In this document: positions 31,582 through 40,858 of the stretch, piece by piece | Layout of the letters: each line of letters opens with the position of its first letter | Numbering within the stretch: the first letter of the stretch is position 1 | Notes under the pieces: generated by a model | Told to the model about the DNA's origin: nothing | The model's input: only the letters and a program-made list of their open reading frames with translations | Databases searched by the model: none | Program-made: the position numbers and the translations under genes | From: Parvibaculaceae bacterium | Lineage (GTDB): Bacteria; Pseudomonadota; Alphaproteobacteria; Parvibaculales; Parvibaculaceae | Assembly: GCA_019636015.1 (NCBI GenBank) | Contig: JAHBYJ010000001.1 | Location: 1,984,001-2,048,000 of the forward strand | Reading direction: 5' to 3' | DNA length: 64,000 nt

Positions 31582-32874
31582 ATGACAGAGGCCACCTACC
31601 ACCGCGAGAGACGCACCGGCAAGAGCCGCGCCTTCGGCGCCTTCGAATGGCTGCTCGCCATGCGCTATCTGCGTTCGCGCCGCCGCGAGGGCATTGTCTC
31701 CGTCATCGCCATCATTTCCTTCCTCGGCATCATGCTCGGCGTCGCCACGCTCATCATCGTCATGTCGGTGATGAACGGTTTCCGCACCGAGCTTCTCTCG
31801 CGCATCCTCGGCGTCAACGGCCACATGTATGTGCAGGGCATTGGCGTCAACATCACCGGCTACGACGCGCTCGCCGATGAAATCCGGAAAGTGCAGGGCG
31901 TCACGAGCGTCGTGCCGCTGGTCGACGGTCAGGTCATGGTGCAAAGCCCGCAAAATGCCGGCGGTGCGCTGGTGCGCGGCATGCGCGAGGCGGACCTCAA
32001 GGCCATGTCCATCGTCTCGGACAATGTGACGCTCGGCTCGCTCGATGGCTTCGACGAGGGCGGCGGCGTTGCCGTCGGCTCGCGGCTCGCGCAAAATCTC
32101 GGACTGACGCTCGGCGACAACATCACGCTTCTCTCGCCGCGCGGCGCGATCACGCCCTTCGGCACGGCGCCGCGCGTCGCCGCCTTCGAGATCCGCGCGA
32201 TCTTCGAACTCGGCATGTCGGAATACGACGCGAGCTTCGTCTTCATGCCGCTCGATGAAGCGCGCGCCTTCTTCCGCACCAATGAAGGCGTGAGCGCACT
32301 TGAAATCCGCGTGACGAACCCCGACCGCATCAACACTTACGTTTCGCCCATCGCGGCGGTTGCGGGCCCCGGCAGCATGGTTACGACATGGCAGCAGCGC
32401 AACGAGAGTTTCTTCTCCGCGCTGCAGGTGGAGCGGAACGTGATGTTCCTCATCCTCACGCTCATCCTCATCGTCGCCTCGCTCAACATCATCTCCGGCC
32501 TCGTCATGCTGGTGAAGGACAAGGGCAGGGACATCGCCGTGCTGCGCACCATGGGCGCCACGCGCGGCGCCGTCATGCGCGCCTTCTTCATCTCCGGCGC
32601 CTCTATCGGCGTGATGGGCACCATGGCGGGCTTCCTGCTCGGCCTCGTCTTCTGCCTCAACATCGAGACGCTGCGCCAGTGGCTGTCGAGCCTGTCGGGC
32701 ACCGAGCTTTTCTCGCCGGAAGTCTATTTCCTGAGCCGCATGCCGGCGGAGGTCGATCCGGGCGAGGTCACGGCCGTCGTGGCTATGGCGCTCTTCCTTT
32801 CCTTCGCGGCCACGCTTTATCCCGCCTGGCGCGCCGCCTCGCTCGATCCGGTGGAGGCGCTTCGCTATGAGTGA
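31582..32874 (+). CDS. lolC: Lipoprotein-releasing ABC transporter permease (LolC/E type)
   Basis: Inner-membrane permease that hands outer-membrane lipoproteins to the LolA carrier. The 430-residue protein has the LolC/E/MacB-FtsX layout: one N-terminal helix (about 35-60 with [20 protein letters not shown]), a periplasmic domain of about 200 residues and three C-terminal helices (about 285-420). Only one permease gene is present, so the transporter probably uses a homodimer of a LolF-like hybrid rather than separate LolC and LolE. It overlaps lolD by 8 bp. Confidence 0.92.
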   Translation: MTEATYHRERRTGKSRAFGAFEWLLAMRYLRSRRREGIVSVIAIISFLGIMLGVATLIIVMSVMNGFRTELLSRILGVNGHMYVQGIGVNITGYDALADEIRKVQGVTSVVPLVDGQVMVQSPQNAGGALVRGMREADLKAMSIVSDNVTLGSLDGFDEGGGVAVGSRLAQNLGLTLGDNITLLSPRGAITPFGTAPRVAAFEIRAIFELGMSEYDASFVFMPLDEARAFFRTNEGVSALEIRVTNPDRINTYVSPIAAVAGPGSMVTTWQQRNESFFSALQVERNVMFLILTLILIVASLNIISGLVMLVKDKGRDIAVLRTMGATRGAVMRAFFISGASIGVMGTMAGFLLGLVFCLNIETLRQWLSSLSGTELFSPEVYFLSRMPAEVDPGEVTAVVAMALFLSFAATLYPAWRAASLDPVEALRYE

Positions 32875-33595
32875 TTACACGCAGGACGACGCAGCCGTTC
32901 TGAGTCTGCGCGGTATCACCCGCACCTACAGGCAGGGCGAGGAGGAACTGCGCATCTTCGCCGGCGCCGAACTCGACATCTGGCCGGGCCAGATCGTCGC
33001 GCTGGTCGGCCCCTCGGGCGCCGGCAAGTCGTCGCTCCTTCATATCGCGGGCCTCCTTGAAGCGCCCAATGATGGCGAGGTCTGGATCGGCGGCCGCGAT
33101 TGCGTGGCCCTGCCGGATGCGAAGCGCACCGCCGTCCGCCGCTCGGAAGTCGGCTTCGTCTACCAGTTCCACAACCTGCTGCCCGAATTCTCGGCGGTGG
33201 AAAATGTCATCCTGCCGCAGATGATCGCGGGCGTGCCCCGCGCCGAGGCCCGCCGCTTTGCGATGGACCTGCTCGCCCGCATGGGCCTGGCCGAGCGCGC
33301 CGAGCACCGCCCGGCGGAGCTCTCGGGCGGCGAGCAGCAGCGCGTCGCCATCGCCCGGGCGCTCGCAAACCGCCCCGGCATCCTTCTCGCCGACGAGCCG
33401 ACCGGCAATCTCGACCCCAAGACCGCCCGCATGGTCTTCGGCGAGCTTCTTAATATCTGCCGCTCAGAGGGGGTCGCCGCCCTCATCGCGACCCACAATC
33501 TCGACCTCGCCAGCCACATGGACCGCGTCGTCCTCCTCCATGAAGGCATCCTCCACGAAGGCACCGACCTCGCCGCCGCCTACCAGAGCCTCTAG
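32867..33595 (+). CDS. lolD: Lipoprotein-releasing ABC transporter ATPase LolD
   Basis: ATPase partner of the preceding permease. The 242 residues include Walker [10 protein letters not shown] at 48-56, the signature LSGGEQQ at 152-158 and Walker B ILLADEP at 172-178 followed by TGNLD. The 8-bp overlap with the permease gene suggests coupled translation. Confidence 0.94.
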   Translation: MSDYTQDDAAVLSLRGITRTYRQGEEELRIFAGAELDIWPGQIVALVGPSGAGKSSLLHIAGLLEAPNDGEVWIGGRDCVALPDAKRTAVRRSEVGFVYQFHNLLPEFSAVENVILPQMIAGVPRAEARRFAMDLLARMGLAERAEHRPAELSGGEQQRVAIARALANRPGILLADEPTGNLDPKTARMVFGELLNICRSEGVAALIATHNLDLASHMDRVVLLHEGILHEGTDLAAAYQSL

Positions 33596-33610
33596 CGGAC
33601 GGATTGCTTC

Positions 33611-33686
33611 CTCCCTCGCCCCCTTTTAGGGGGAGAGGGAAGGGGCCCGCCACCGCGAAGCGGTGGTGGGAAGGGTGAGGGGGGCC
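33611..33686. repeat. Palindromic intergenic repeat after lolD
   Basis: Two adjacent GC palindromes: TCCCTCGCCCCCT (33612-33625, with AGGGGGAGAGGGA) and CCGCCACCGC-GAAG-CGGTGGTGGG, the whole being flanked by a further weak inverted match (CCCTCGCCCC against GGGTGAGGGGG). It resembles the short palindromic elements scattered between genes of alphaproteobacteria. There is no T-run, so it is not a classical terminator, although it may stabilise the lolCD mRNA 3' end. Confidence 0.65.
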
Positions 33687-33740
33687 TTGTGCCTCCACCC
33701 GCTGGAAGGTTTATCCTGCACGCCTGACAGGAGACGCCCC

Positions 33741-34190
33741 ATGCTCACCCGCCGCACATTCCTTCTCTCCGCCCTTGCCGCCACCGCGCTTGCGGCAACC
33801 GGCCTCCCGGCCCATGCCACGGCCGAAACGCTCGACGTCTACAAGACCCCCTGGTGCGGTTGCTGCACGGCATGGGTCGATCACATGCGCGAGGCGGGCT
33901 TTGCCGTCCGCGTGACCGAGCTCGACGATCTCGAACCCCTGAAATCCGCCCACGGCATCCCGGCGGAACTCGCCTCCTGTCACACCGCCCTGATCGGCGG
34001 CTATGCCATTGAGGGCCATGTCCCCGCGGCCGATGTCATCCGCCTCCTGAAGGAGCGCCCGGCCGCGGCGGGCCTTGCCGTCCCCGGCATGCCCATGGGC
34101 TCGCCCGGCATGGAAATGGACGGACACACCGAACCCTACGATGTCGTCCTCTTCGGTCCCGGTACCCGCACCGTCTTCGCCCGCTACTGA
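33741..34190 (+). CDS. DUF411 metal-binding protein
   Basis: A 149-residue exported protein of the DUF411 family, usually associated with copper handling. The N terminus has a twin-arginine-like signal (TRRTFLLSALAAT) and a cleavage region near AHA (24-26). Potential metal ligands are Cys39, Cys41 and Cys42 in the WCGCC motif, Cys80-His81, and a methionine-rich tail (Met117, Met119, Met124, Met126). The ATG at 33741 was chosen because AGGAGA lies upstream. No copper ATPase or oxidase is adjacent, so the metal is inferred. Confidence 0.88.
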   Translation: MLTRRTFLLSALAATALAATGLPAHATAETLDVYKTPWCGCCTAWVDHMREAGFAVRVTELDDLEPLKSAHGIPAELASCHTALIGGYAIEGHVPAADVIRLLKERPAAAGLAVPGMPMGSPGMEMDGHTEPYDVVLFGPGTRTVFARY

Positions 34191-34229
34191 CCGCCGTCCC
34201 GCCCCTGCAAATTTTTCAGATCGCGGCCC

Positions 34230-34280
34230 TTGACATATGAGAACAAAACGACAACATACAAACCAGAACATTTGACGAAC
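34230..34280 (+). promoter_or_regulatory. Promoter region with LexA box (GAAC-N7-GAAC)
   Basis: TTGACA at 34230-34235 is a perfect -35 hexamer. The -10 at 17-bp spacing is poor (AACATA at 34253-34258). GAACATTTGACGAAC at 34266-34280 is an exact alphaproteobacterial LexA box positioned over the expected transcription start, so LexA would block transcription of the small gene at 34300. The same motif stands upstream of lexA at 59221-59235. Confidence 0.7.
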
Positions 34281-34299
34281 ATATTTGGAGGGCTTCGAT

Positions 34300-34437
34300 A
34301 TGCGTGCGATCTGGAACAGGGCTTCCGAGGGCGAAACGCGGGAATGGGTGAAGGATGTGGCGGGGTTGATCTCCATCGGCGCCTTCCTCTGGGTCACCAC
34401 CGCCTGGCTCCATATCGCCGAGGCCATCGTCGGCTGA
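34300..34437 (+). CDS. SOS-controlled 45-residue single-span membrane protein
   Basis: A 45-codon gene with a strong ribosome-binding site (TTGGAGGG, 8 nt before the ATG). The product has a polar, charged N-terminal half (RNRASEGETREWVKD in pieces from residues 6 to 19) and one hydrophobic span from about residue 20 to 44 (AGLISIGAFLWV, then TTAWLHIAEAIV). The LexA box in its promoter indicates induction by DNA damage. The size, topology and control resemble SidA of Caulobacter, a 29-residue SOS-induced inner-membrane inhibitor of division that targets FtsW/FtsN, but sequence similarity has not been shown. dnaE begins 87 bp downstream with no terminator between, so some SOS-driven readthrough into dnaE is possible. 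Confidence 0.75.
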   Translation: MRAIWNRASEGETREWVKDVAGLISIGAFLWVTTAWLHIAEAIVG

Positions 34438-34524
34438 AGCGGCGGGCATTGTTGTCCACAGCTTTGATGGCCTCAGGCGCGGCGCTGTCCGTGACTCTGT
34501 GGCTTGCGCGCCCGACAATGACGC

Positions 34525-37500
34525 ATGGCCGATTCAATGCCCCAGTTCATCCATCTCCGTCTCCATTCCGCCTATTCGCTGCTTGAGGGCGCGATCCGGA
34601 TCAAGGAGCTCCCGAAGCTCTGCAAGGCGGATGGCATGCCGGCGGTGGCGCTCACCGACACGGGCAATCTCTTCGGCGCGCTCGAATTTTCCGAAACCAT
34701 GTCGGGGGCGGGGATCCAGCCCATCACCGGCTGCACATTGCCGATCCGCCTCGACGAGCCGGAGGAGCCCTCGCGCGGCTCCGCCCGGCGCGACCCCCAC
34801 GGCGTACTTGCGCTGCTGGTGAAGGACGAGCAGGGCTACGCCAACCTCATGAAGCTTTCGAGCCTCGCCTTCCTCGAGCCGGATGCGGGCGAGGCCGCGC
34901 AGGTCACGCTCGCCCGCCTCGCTGAATTCAGCGAGGGCCTCATCTGCCTCACCGGCGGGCCGGACGGCGTCGTGAACCGCCTTCTCGAACAGGGTCAGAA
35001 GGACGCCGCCGAGGCGCTTCTCCTGAAGCTGAAATCGATCTTCGGCGACCGCCTCTATGTCGAGCTCCAGCGCCACGACATGCCGGCCGAGCGCCAGGCC
35101 GAAGGCCCGCTGATCGACTTCGCCTATGCGCATGACATTCCGCTCGTCGCCACCAACGAGCCCTATTTCACGAAGGAAGAGGAATATGAAGCGCATGACG
35201 CGCTGATCTGCATCGCGGGCGGCGCCTATGTCGTGCAGGCCGACCGCCGCCGCCTCACGCCCGAGCACCGCTTCAAGACGCAGGCCGAAATGCTCGCGCT
35301 TTTCGCCGACCTGCCGGAAGCGACCGCGAACACGATCGAAATCGCGCGCCGCTGCGCCTACCGTCCGCAGACCCGCAAGCCCATCCTGCCGAAATTCGCC
35401 GCCGGCACCTCCGAGGCCGACGAGCTTCGCCGTCAGGCGCATGAAGGCCTCACCGCGCGCCTCGCCGCCGCCGAGGCCGTCGCGCCGGAAGAGGAATACC
35501 GCACAAGGCTCGATTTCGAGCTCGACGTCATCATCAAGATGGATTTCCCCGGCTACTTCCTCATCGTTGCCGACTTCATCAAATGGGCGAAAGCGCATGA
35601 CATTCCGGTCGGCCCCGGCCGCGGCTCGGGCGCAGGCTCCGTCGTCGCCTGGGCGCTCACCATCACCGACCTCGATCCGCTCCGCTTCGGTCTCCTTTTC
35701 GAGCGCTTCCTGAACCCCGAACGCGTCTCGATGCCCGACTTCGATATCGACTTCTGTCAGGACCGTCGCGACGAGGTGATCCGCTATGTGCAGGGCCGCT
35801 ACGGCTACGATCAGGTCGCGCAGATCATCACCTTCGGAAAGCTGCAGGCCCGCGCCGTGCTGCGCGATGTCGGTCGCGTCCTGCAGATGCCCTACGGCCA
35901 GGTCGACCGCCTCTGCAAGATGGTGCCGAACAATCCGGCGAACCCGGTCACGCTGCGCGAGGCGATCGACGGCGAACCGCGCCTGCAGGAAGAACAGCGT
36001 AACGACGAGACCGTCGCGCGCCTGCTCGAAATCGGCGACCGCCTTGAGGGGCTCTACCGCCACGCCTCGACCCATGCCGCCGGCGTCGTGATCGGCGACC
36101 GCCCGCTCGACGAACTGGTCCCGCTCTACCGCGATCCGCGCTCCGATATGCCGGTCACCCAGTTCAACATGAAATGGGTGGAACCCGCGGGCCTCGTGAA
36201 GTTCGACTTCCTCGGCCTGAAAACCCTCACCGTGCTCGACCGCGCGGTGAAGCTCGTCGCCCGCCGTGACATTCCGGTCGATCTGCTGCAACTGCCGCTT
36301 GAGGACAAGAAGACCTTCGACATGCTCGGCCGCGGCGAAACCGTCGGCGTGTTCCAGCTTGAAAGTTCGGGCATGCGCGACGTGCTGCGCAAGCTCGAGG
36401 CCGACCGTTTCGAAGACATCATCGCTCTCGTCGCGCTCTACCGTCCGGGCCCGATGGACAACATTCCGTCCTATGTCCGCCGCAAGCACGGGCAGGAAAA
36501 GCCGGACTATCTGCACCCGATGCTCGAACCCGTCCTGAAGGAGACGCATGGCGTCATCATCTATCAGGAACAGGTGATGCAGATCGCGCAGATCCTGTCG
36601 GGATACTCGCTCGGCGAAGCCGACCTTCTCCGCCGCGCCATGGGCAAGAAGATCAAGGCGGAAATGGAAGCGCAGAAGGAGCGCTTCGTCACCGGCGCGG
36701 TCGCCAAGGGCATCGACAAGGCGCAGGCCGCAAGCATCTTCGAACTCGTCGACAAATTCGCGGGCTACGGCTTCAACAAGTCGCATGCCGCCGCCTATGC
36801 GCTTGTCGCCTACCAGACGGCCTGGCTCAAGGCGAACCATCCGGTCGAGTTCCTCGCCGCCTCGATGAGCCTCGATCTCGGCAACACCGACAAGCTCGGC
36901 ATCTTCAAGCAGGAGGCCGAGCGCCTCGGCATCAAGGTCCGCCCGCCCTGCGTCAATCGCTCGGAAGCCTTGTTCGGCGTTGCCGATGGCGAAATCCTCT
37001 ATGCGCTCGCCGCCATCAAGAATGTCGGCCTGCAGGCGATGGAGCACATCGTCGAAGTCCGCCGCGAGGGCGGGCCGTTCCGCGACCTGCTCGATTTCGC
37101 CCGCCGCATCAACCCGCGCATGGTGAACAAGCGCGCGCTCGAAAACCTCGCCCGTGCCGGCGCCTTCGATGCGCTCAACCCGAACCGCGCCCAGGCGCTG
37201 GCCGCCGTCGACATGATGCTCGGCACGGCGAACGCCGCCATCCGCGAGCAGGAGAGCCAGCAGGGCGGTCTCTTCGGCGAGGATGCGGGCGCGGCCTCGT
37301 CGGGGCCGCAGCTCCCCGCCGCCGAGCCCTGGATGCCGATGCAGCGCCTGACGGAAGAATTCAACGCCGTCGGCTTCTATCTCTCCGGCCACCCGCTGGA
37401 CGATTACCAGACCGACCTGAAGCGCGCCGGCGTCGTCACTTATGCCGAGCTTCTCTCGCGCGGCAATCGCGCCGAGCTCGTCGCCGGCACCGTCACCGCC

Positions 37501-37944
37501 CTCCAGCAGCGCAAGTCGAAGAAAGGCAACCCCTTCGCTTTCCTGAGCCTGTCCGATCCCACCGGCCAGTTCGAACTGGTCGTCTTCTCCGAGGCCCTTT
37601 CGCAATACCGGCACCTCATGGAGCCGGGCAATGCCATCGTCATCGGCGTCGAGATCGACCGCATGGGCGAGGAAGTGAAGCTCCGCGCCCAGTCTGTCCG
37701 CTCGGTCGACGAAGCGGTGAAGGACACCGGCGCCGGGCTCCGCATCTTCATCGACGATGCAGCGCCGCTTCCGCTCGTGAAGTCGCGTCTCGGCGAAAGG
37801 GGCAAGGGCCTCGTCTCGCTCGTCCTCATGGGCGAGGGGGGCAGGGAGGTCGAACTTCGCCTGAAGGAGCGCTACCGCGTCACGCCCCAGATCCGCGGCG
37901 CCATCAAGTCCGTTCCCGGCGTGGTCGATATCAGGGAGATATGA
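34525..37944 (+). CDS. dnaE: DNA polymerase III subunit alpha (DnaE1)
   Basis: Replicative polymerase catalytic subunit. The 1139-residue length and context point to the essential DnaE1, not the SOS mutagenesis polymerase DnaE2 (no imuA/imuB adjacent). Order: PHP domain from about residue 8 (LRLHSAYSLLEGA), polymerase core with GPGRGSGAGSVVAW near 366-379 and the catalytic aspartates in PDFDIDF (Asp405, Asp407, Asp409), helix-hairpin-helix, then an OB fold near 980-1070. The ATG at 34525 was taken; Met5 is an alternative. The preceding small SOS gene is unusual for this locus. Confidence 0.96.
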   Translation: MADSMPQFIHLRLHSAYSLLEGAIRIKELPKLCKADGMPAVALTDTGNLFGALEFSETMSGAGIQPITGCTLPIRLDEPEEPSRGSARRDPHGVLALLVKDEQGYANLMKLSSLAFLEPDAGEAAQVTLARLAEFSEGLICLTGGPDGVVNRLLEQGQKDAAEALLLKLKSIFGDRLYVELQRHDMPAERQAEGPLIDFAYAHDIPLVATNEPYFTKEEEYEAHDALICIAGGAYVVQADRRRLTPEHRFKTQAEMLALFADLPEATANTIEIARRCAYRPQTRKPILPKFAAGTSEADELRRQAHEGLTARLAAAEAVAPEEEYRTRLDFELDVIIKMDFPGYFLIVADFIKWAKAHDIPVGPGRGSGAGSVVAWALTITDLDPLRFGLLFERFLNPERVSMPDFDIDFCQDRRDEVIRYVQGRYGYDQVAQIITFGKLQARAVLRDVGRVLQMPYGQVDRLCKMVPNNPANPVTLREAIDGEPRLQEEQRNDETVARLLEIGDRLEGLYRHASTHAAGVVIGDRPLDELVPLYRDPRSDMPVTQFNMKWVEPAGLVKFDFLGLKTLTVLDRAVKLVARRDIPVDLLQLPLEDKKTFDMLGRGETVGVFQLESSGMRDVLRKLEADRFEDIIALVALYRPGPMDNIPSYVRRKHGQEKPDYLHPMLEPVLKETHGVIIYQEQVMQIAQILSGYSLGEADLLRRAMGKKIKAEMEAQKERFVTGAVAKGIDKAQAASIFELVDKFAGYGFNKSHAAAYALVAYQTAWLKANHPVEFLAASMSLDLGNTDKLGIFKQEAERLGIKVRPPCVNRSEALFGVADGEILYALAAIKNVGLQAMEHIVEVRREGGPFRDLLDFARRINPRMVNKRALENLARAGAFDALNPNRAQALAAVDMMLGTANAAIREQESQQGGLFGEDAGAASSGPQLPAAEPWMPMQRLTEEFNAVGFYLSGHPLDDYQTDLKRAGVVTYAELLSRGNRAELVAGTVTALQQRKSKKGNPFAFLSLSDPTGQFELVVFSEALSQYRHLMEPGNAIVIGVEIDRMGEEVKLRAQSVRSVDEAVKDTGAGLRIFIDDAAPLPLVKSRLGERGKGLVSLVLMGEGGREVELRLKERYRVTPQIRGAIKSVPGVVDIREI

Positions 37945-37978
37945 GGGCGGGGTCGCCGGGTCTAACAGCCCGTCCAGC

Positions 37979-38006
37979 TTGCCTTTTTGCCGTTTTCCCC
38001 TATAAA
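37979..38006 (+). promoter_or_regulatory. Probable promoter of rpsB-tsf
   Basis: TTGCCT (37979-37984) and TATAAA (38001-38006) with 16-bp spacing, about 155 nt upstream of rpsB. The long leader could host the S2 autoregulatory site known for rpsB mRNAs, but I could not define its structure. Confidence 0.5.
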
Positions 38007-38160
38007 GGCGCCATTCCACACGCGGGGTACGGCTCTCCCACTTCCTTTTTATGAAGGAAAACATAGGGTTAGTCAGTCCGGTGCGGTCGGCTTTCTTGGA
38101 ATTTGAAGCCGTTCGTTCACTCCCCGCGGAGGTTCAACCGGAAAAAGGAGACAGGGTGTC

Positions 38161-38919
38161 ATGGCACTCCCCGATTTTTCTATGCGTCAGCTTCTCGAGG
38201 CCGGTGTCCATTTCGGTCACCAGACTCACCGCTGGAACCCGAAGATGGAGAAGTTCCTCTTCGGCGACCGCAACAACATCCACATCATCGACCTCGCGCA
38301 GACCGTTCCGCTCCTGCATCAGGCCCTCGTCACCGTGCGTGACGTGGTGGCTGGCGGTGGCCGCGTCCTCTTCGTGGGCACGAAGCGCCAGGCGTCCGAT
38401 CCTGTCGCCCAGGCCGCCAAGCAGTGCGCCCAGTACTACATCAATCACCGCTGGCTCGGCGGCATGCTGACCAACTGGAAGACGATCTCGAACTCGATCC
38501 GCCGCCTGCGCGAACTCGACGAGATGCTTGCCGGTGAAGCGCGCGGCCTGACCAAGAAGGAAGTCCTGAACCTGACCCGCGAGCGCGACAAGCTCGAGCG
38601 CGCCATCGGCGGCATCAAGGACATGGGCGGCCTGCCGGACCTGATCTTCGTGATCGACACCAACAAGGAAGAGATCGCGATCCAGGAAGCCCGCAAGCTC
38701 GGCATCCCGGTCGTCGCGATCCTCGACTCGAACTCGAACCCGGACGGCATCGCCTATCCGGTGCCGGGCAATGACGACGCCGCCCGCGCGATCAGCCTCT
38801 ACTGCGATCTCGTTTCGCGCGCCGTCATCGACGGTATCTCGAAGAGCCAGTCGGCCTCGGGCATCGATATCGGCGCCTCGGCGGAGCCCGCCGCGGAAGA
38901 ACTTCCGGCGGCTGAATAA
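38161..38919 (+). CDS. rpsB: 30S ribosomal protein S2
   Basis: Ribosomal small-subunit protein, 252 residues. The N-terminal [20 protein letters not shown] and the central [13 protein letters not shown] are characteristic. It starts at an ATG after AAAAAGGAGAC. tsf follows in the conserved order. A very stable UUCG hairpin separates the two genes. Confidence 0.98.
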   Translation: MALPDFSMRQLLEAGVHFGHQTHRWNPKMEKFLFGDRNNIHIIDLAQTVPLLHQALVTVRDVVAGGGRVLFVGTKRQASDPVAQAAKQCAQYYINHRWLGGMLTNWKTISNSIRRLRELDEMLAGEARGLTKKEVLNLTRERDKLERAIGGIKDMGGLPDLIFVIDTNKEEIAIQEARKLGIPVVAILDSNSNPDGIAYPVPGNDDAARAISLYCDLVSRAVIDGISKSQSASGIDIGASAEPAAEELPAAE

Positions 38920-38933
38920 TCGCCTCACTTCAT

Positions 38934-38955
38934 TGGCCCGGCTTCGGCCGGGCCA
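38934..38955 (+). terminator. UUCG-capped hairpin between rpsB and tsf
   Basis: A 9-bp stem, TGGCCCGGC with GCCGGGCCA, is closed by an exceptionally stable C(TTCG)G tetraloop. Only scattered T residues follow, so it is more likely an attenuator or mRNA-stability structure that sets the S2:EF-Ts ratio than a full terminator. Confidence 0.5.
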
Positions 38956-39014
38956 GTTCAGGCTTTCAAGTCCCCGGCGCCGCATGGCCGGGGCGACAGA
39001 CAATCGAGGACCAA

Positions 39015-39941
39015 ATGGCTGAGATCACCGCAAGCATGGTGAAGGAACTGCGCGAGAAAACCGGCGCAGGCATGATGGACTGCAAATCGGCGCTCAACGA
39101 GACGGGCGGCGACATGGAAGCGGCGATCGACTGGCTGCGGACCAAGGGCCTCGCGAAGGCCGCGAAGAAGGCCGGCCGCGTTGCCGCCGAAGGCCTGATC
39201 GGCGTTGTGGCGAACGGCACTGCCGGCGCCGTCGTCGAAGTGAACTCCGAGACGGACTTCGTTGCCCGCAACGACCAGTTCCAGAAGATGGTGACCGAGA
39301 TTGCCCAGGTCGCACTCGCGAATGGCGGCGACTACGACAAGCTCGTCGCGGCGACCTATCCCGGCACGTCGAAGCCGGTGAAGGACCATGTGACCGAGAT
39401 GGTCGGCACGATCGGCGAGAACATGAATGTCCGCCGTGCGGGCTACATCTCCGTGTCGGATGGCGCCGTTGCGGCCTATGTCCACAACCAGGTCGTACCG
39501 GGCCTCGGCAAGATCGGCGTGCTTGTCGGCCTCGAGTCGACGGGCGACAAGGCGAAGCTCCTCGAGCTTGGCCGCCAGATCGCCATGCATATTGCGGCGA
39601 CGAACCCGCTTTCGACCCGCAAGGAAGACCTCGACCCCTCCGTCGTCGAGCGCGAGCGCAATGTGCTCATCGCCGAGGCAAAGGAATCCGGCCGCCCGGA
39701 CAACATCATCGAGAAGATGGTCGAAGGCCGCATCCGGAAGTTCTACGAGGAAGTCGTTCTGCTCTCGCAGGCCTTCGTGATGAACCCCGACGACACGGTC
39801 GAAAAAGCCGTCAAGGCGGCGGAAGCCGGCGTCGGCGCCCCGATCACCGTGGTGGGCTTCGTCCGTTTCGCGCTCGGAGAGGGCATCGAAAAGGAAGAAT
39901 CGGACTTCGCGGCGGAGGTCGCGGCGGCCGCTCGCGGCTGA
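39015..39941 (+). CDS. tsf: Elongation factor Ts
   Basis: Guanine-nucleotide exchange factor for EF-Tu, 308 residues. The N-terminal UBA-like domain carries [19 protein letters not shown], and the core contains the TDFVARN motif near residue 80 that contacts EF-Tu. It is probably cotranscribed with rpsB and ends in its own hairpin terminator. Confidence 0.97.
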   Translation: MAEITASMVKELREKTGAGMMDCKSALNETGGDMEAAIDWLRTKGLAKAAKKAGRVAAEGLIGVVANGTAGAVVEVNSETDFVARNDQFQKMVTEIAQVALANGGDYDKLVAATYPGTSKPVKDHVTEMVGTIGENMNVRRAGYISVSDGAVAAYVHNQVVPGLGKIGVLVGLESTGDKAKLLELGRQIAMHIAATNPLSTRKEDLDPSVVERERNVLIAEAKESGRPDNIIEKMVEGRIRKFYEEVVLLSQAFVMNPDDTVEKAVKAAEAGVGAPITVVGFVRFALGEGIEKEESDFAAEVAAAARG

Positions 39942-39969
39942 GGAAGGGTCTTCCTGGCCGATTAGAATG

Positions 39970-40010
39970 CAACGCCCCCTTCGCCAGATGGCGTTGGGGG
40001 CGTTATTGTC
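39970..40010 (+). terminator. Hairpin terminator of tsf
   Basis: AACGCCCCC (39971-39979) pairs with GGGGGCGTT (39996-40004), with an inner CGCC-AGAT-GGCG stem separated by a symmetrical TT/TT loop. It is followed by ATTGT, a modest U-tract. Confidence 0.65.
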
Positions 40011-40100
40011 TCGGTGGCAAGCGGGATTCGGGAAACCGGCCTGCCGTGCCCCCTGCTCGAATTCCATGGCCATCGGCCGGATGTAACGGAACCATTGCCC

Positions 40101-40826
40101 ATGCCCGCAAAACCGCTCTATTCCCGCGTGTTGCTCAAGGTGTCCGGCGAAGCCCTGATGGGCGACGGGCAGTACGGCATCGACATCGCGACGGTGGACC
40201 GGATCGCCCGGGACATCAAGGAAGCGGTCGAGGGCGGGGTGCAGGTCTGCCTGGTGATCGGCGGCGGCAACATCTTCCGCGGCCTTTCCGGCGCTGCCAA
40301 GGGCATGGAGCGGGCAAGCGCCGACTATATGGGCATGCTCGCCACCGTCATGAACGCGCTTGCCATGCAGACCGCGCTCGAGGCGATCGACATTCCGACC
40401 CGCGTCCAGTCCGCCATTCCCATGACGACAGTCTGCGAGCCCTATATCCGCCGCCGCGCCGTGCGTCACATGGAGAAGGGCCGGGTGGTGATATTCGCTG
40501 CCGGCACCGGCAATCCCTTCTTCACGACAGATACGGCGGCAGCCCTTCGCGCTGTCGAAATGGGCTGCGATGCGCTTCTGAAGGGCACGCAGGTCGACGG
40601 CGTCTATTCCGCCGATCCGCACAAGGTGGCGAACGCCGAGCGCTACGACCGCCTGAGCTATATGGACGTGCTATCGCGCGATCTGAAGGTGATGGATGCC
40701 TCGGCCATTGCGCTCGCCCGTGAAAACCGCATCCCGATCGTCGTCTATTCCCTGGATGAACCGGGCGGGTTTGCAAAGGTGCTGACCGGCGCTGGCCGTT
40801 GCACCGTGATATCGGATGCCGCCTGA
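40101..40826 (+). CDS. pyrH: Uridylate kinase
   Basis: Hexameric UMP kinase of the amino-acid-kinase fold, making UDP for pyrimidine nucleotides. From the ATG at 40101 it has 241 residues, the usual length; upstream in-frame codons are not family-like. Visible motifs: [11 protein letters not shown] near residue 8-18, IGGGNIFRG near 53-61 and the ATP region [12 protein letters not shown] near 134-145. frr follows after 32 bp. Confidence 0.96.
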   Translation: MPAKPLYSRVLLKVSGEALMGDGQYGIDIATVDRIARDIKEAVEGGVQVCLVIGGGNIFRGLSGAAKGMERASADYMGMLATVMNALAMQTALEAIDIPTRVQSAIPMTTVCEPYIRRRAVRHMEKGRVVIFAAGTGNPFFTTDTAAALRAVEMGCDALLKGTQVDGVYSADPHKVANAERYDRLSYMDVLSRDLKVMDASAIALARENRIPIVVYSLDEPGGFAKVLTGAGRCTVISDAA

Positions 40827-40858
40827 GCGGCGTCCGCACGACACAAGAAGGACAGAAC

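Noticed and set aside
34241..34255. Second LexA box (GAAC-N7-CAAC) upstream of the small SOS gene
   Set aside because: The second half-site has a mismatch at the first base; the perfect box at 34266-34280 suffices.
34525..37944. SOS mutagenesis polymerase DnaE2 rather than DnaE1
   Set aside because: The protein is 1139 residues, there is no imuA or imuB beside it, and the length and context fit the replicative enzyme.
34534..38064. Very long minus-strand open frame (about 1176 codons) opposite dnaE
   Set aside because: It mirrors the codon bias of the high-GC dnaE gene, has an Arg/His/Asp-rich composition with no domain, and dnaE is unmistakable on the other strand. Similar antisense frames opposite lon, nuoE-G, nuoL, birA-rnj and bamA were rejected for the same reason.
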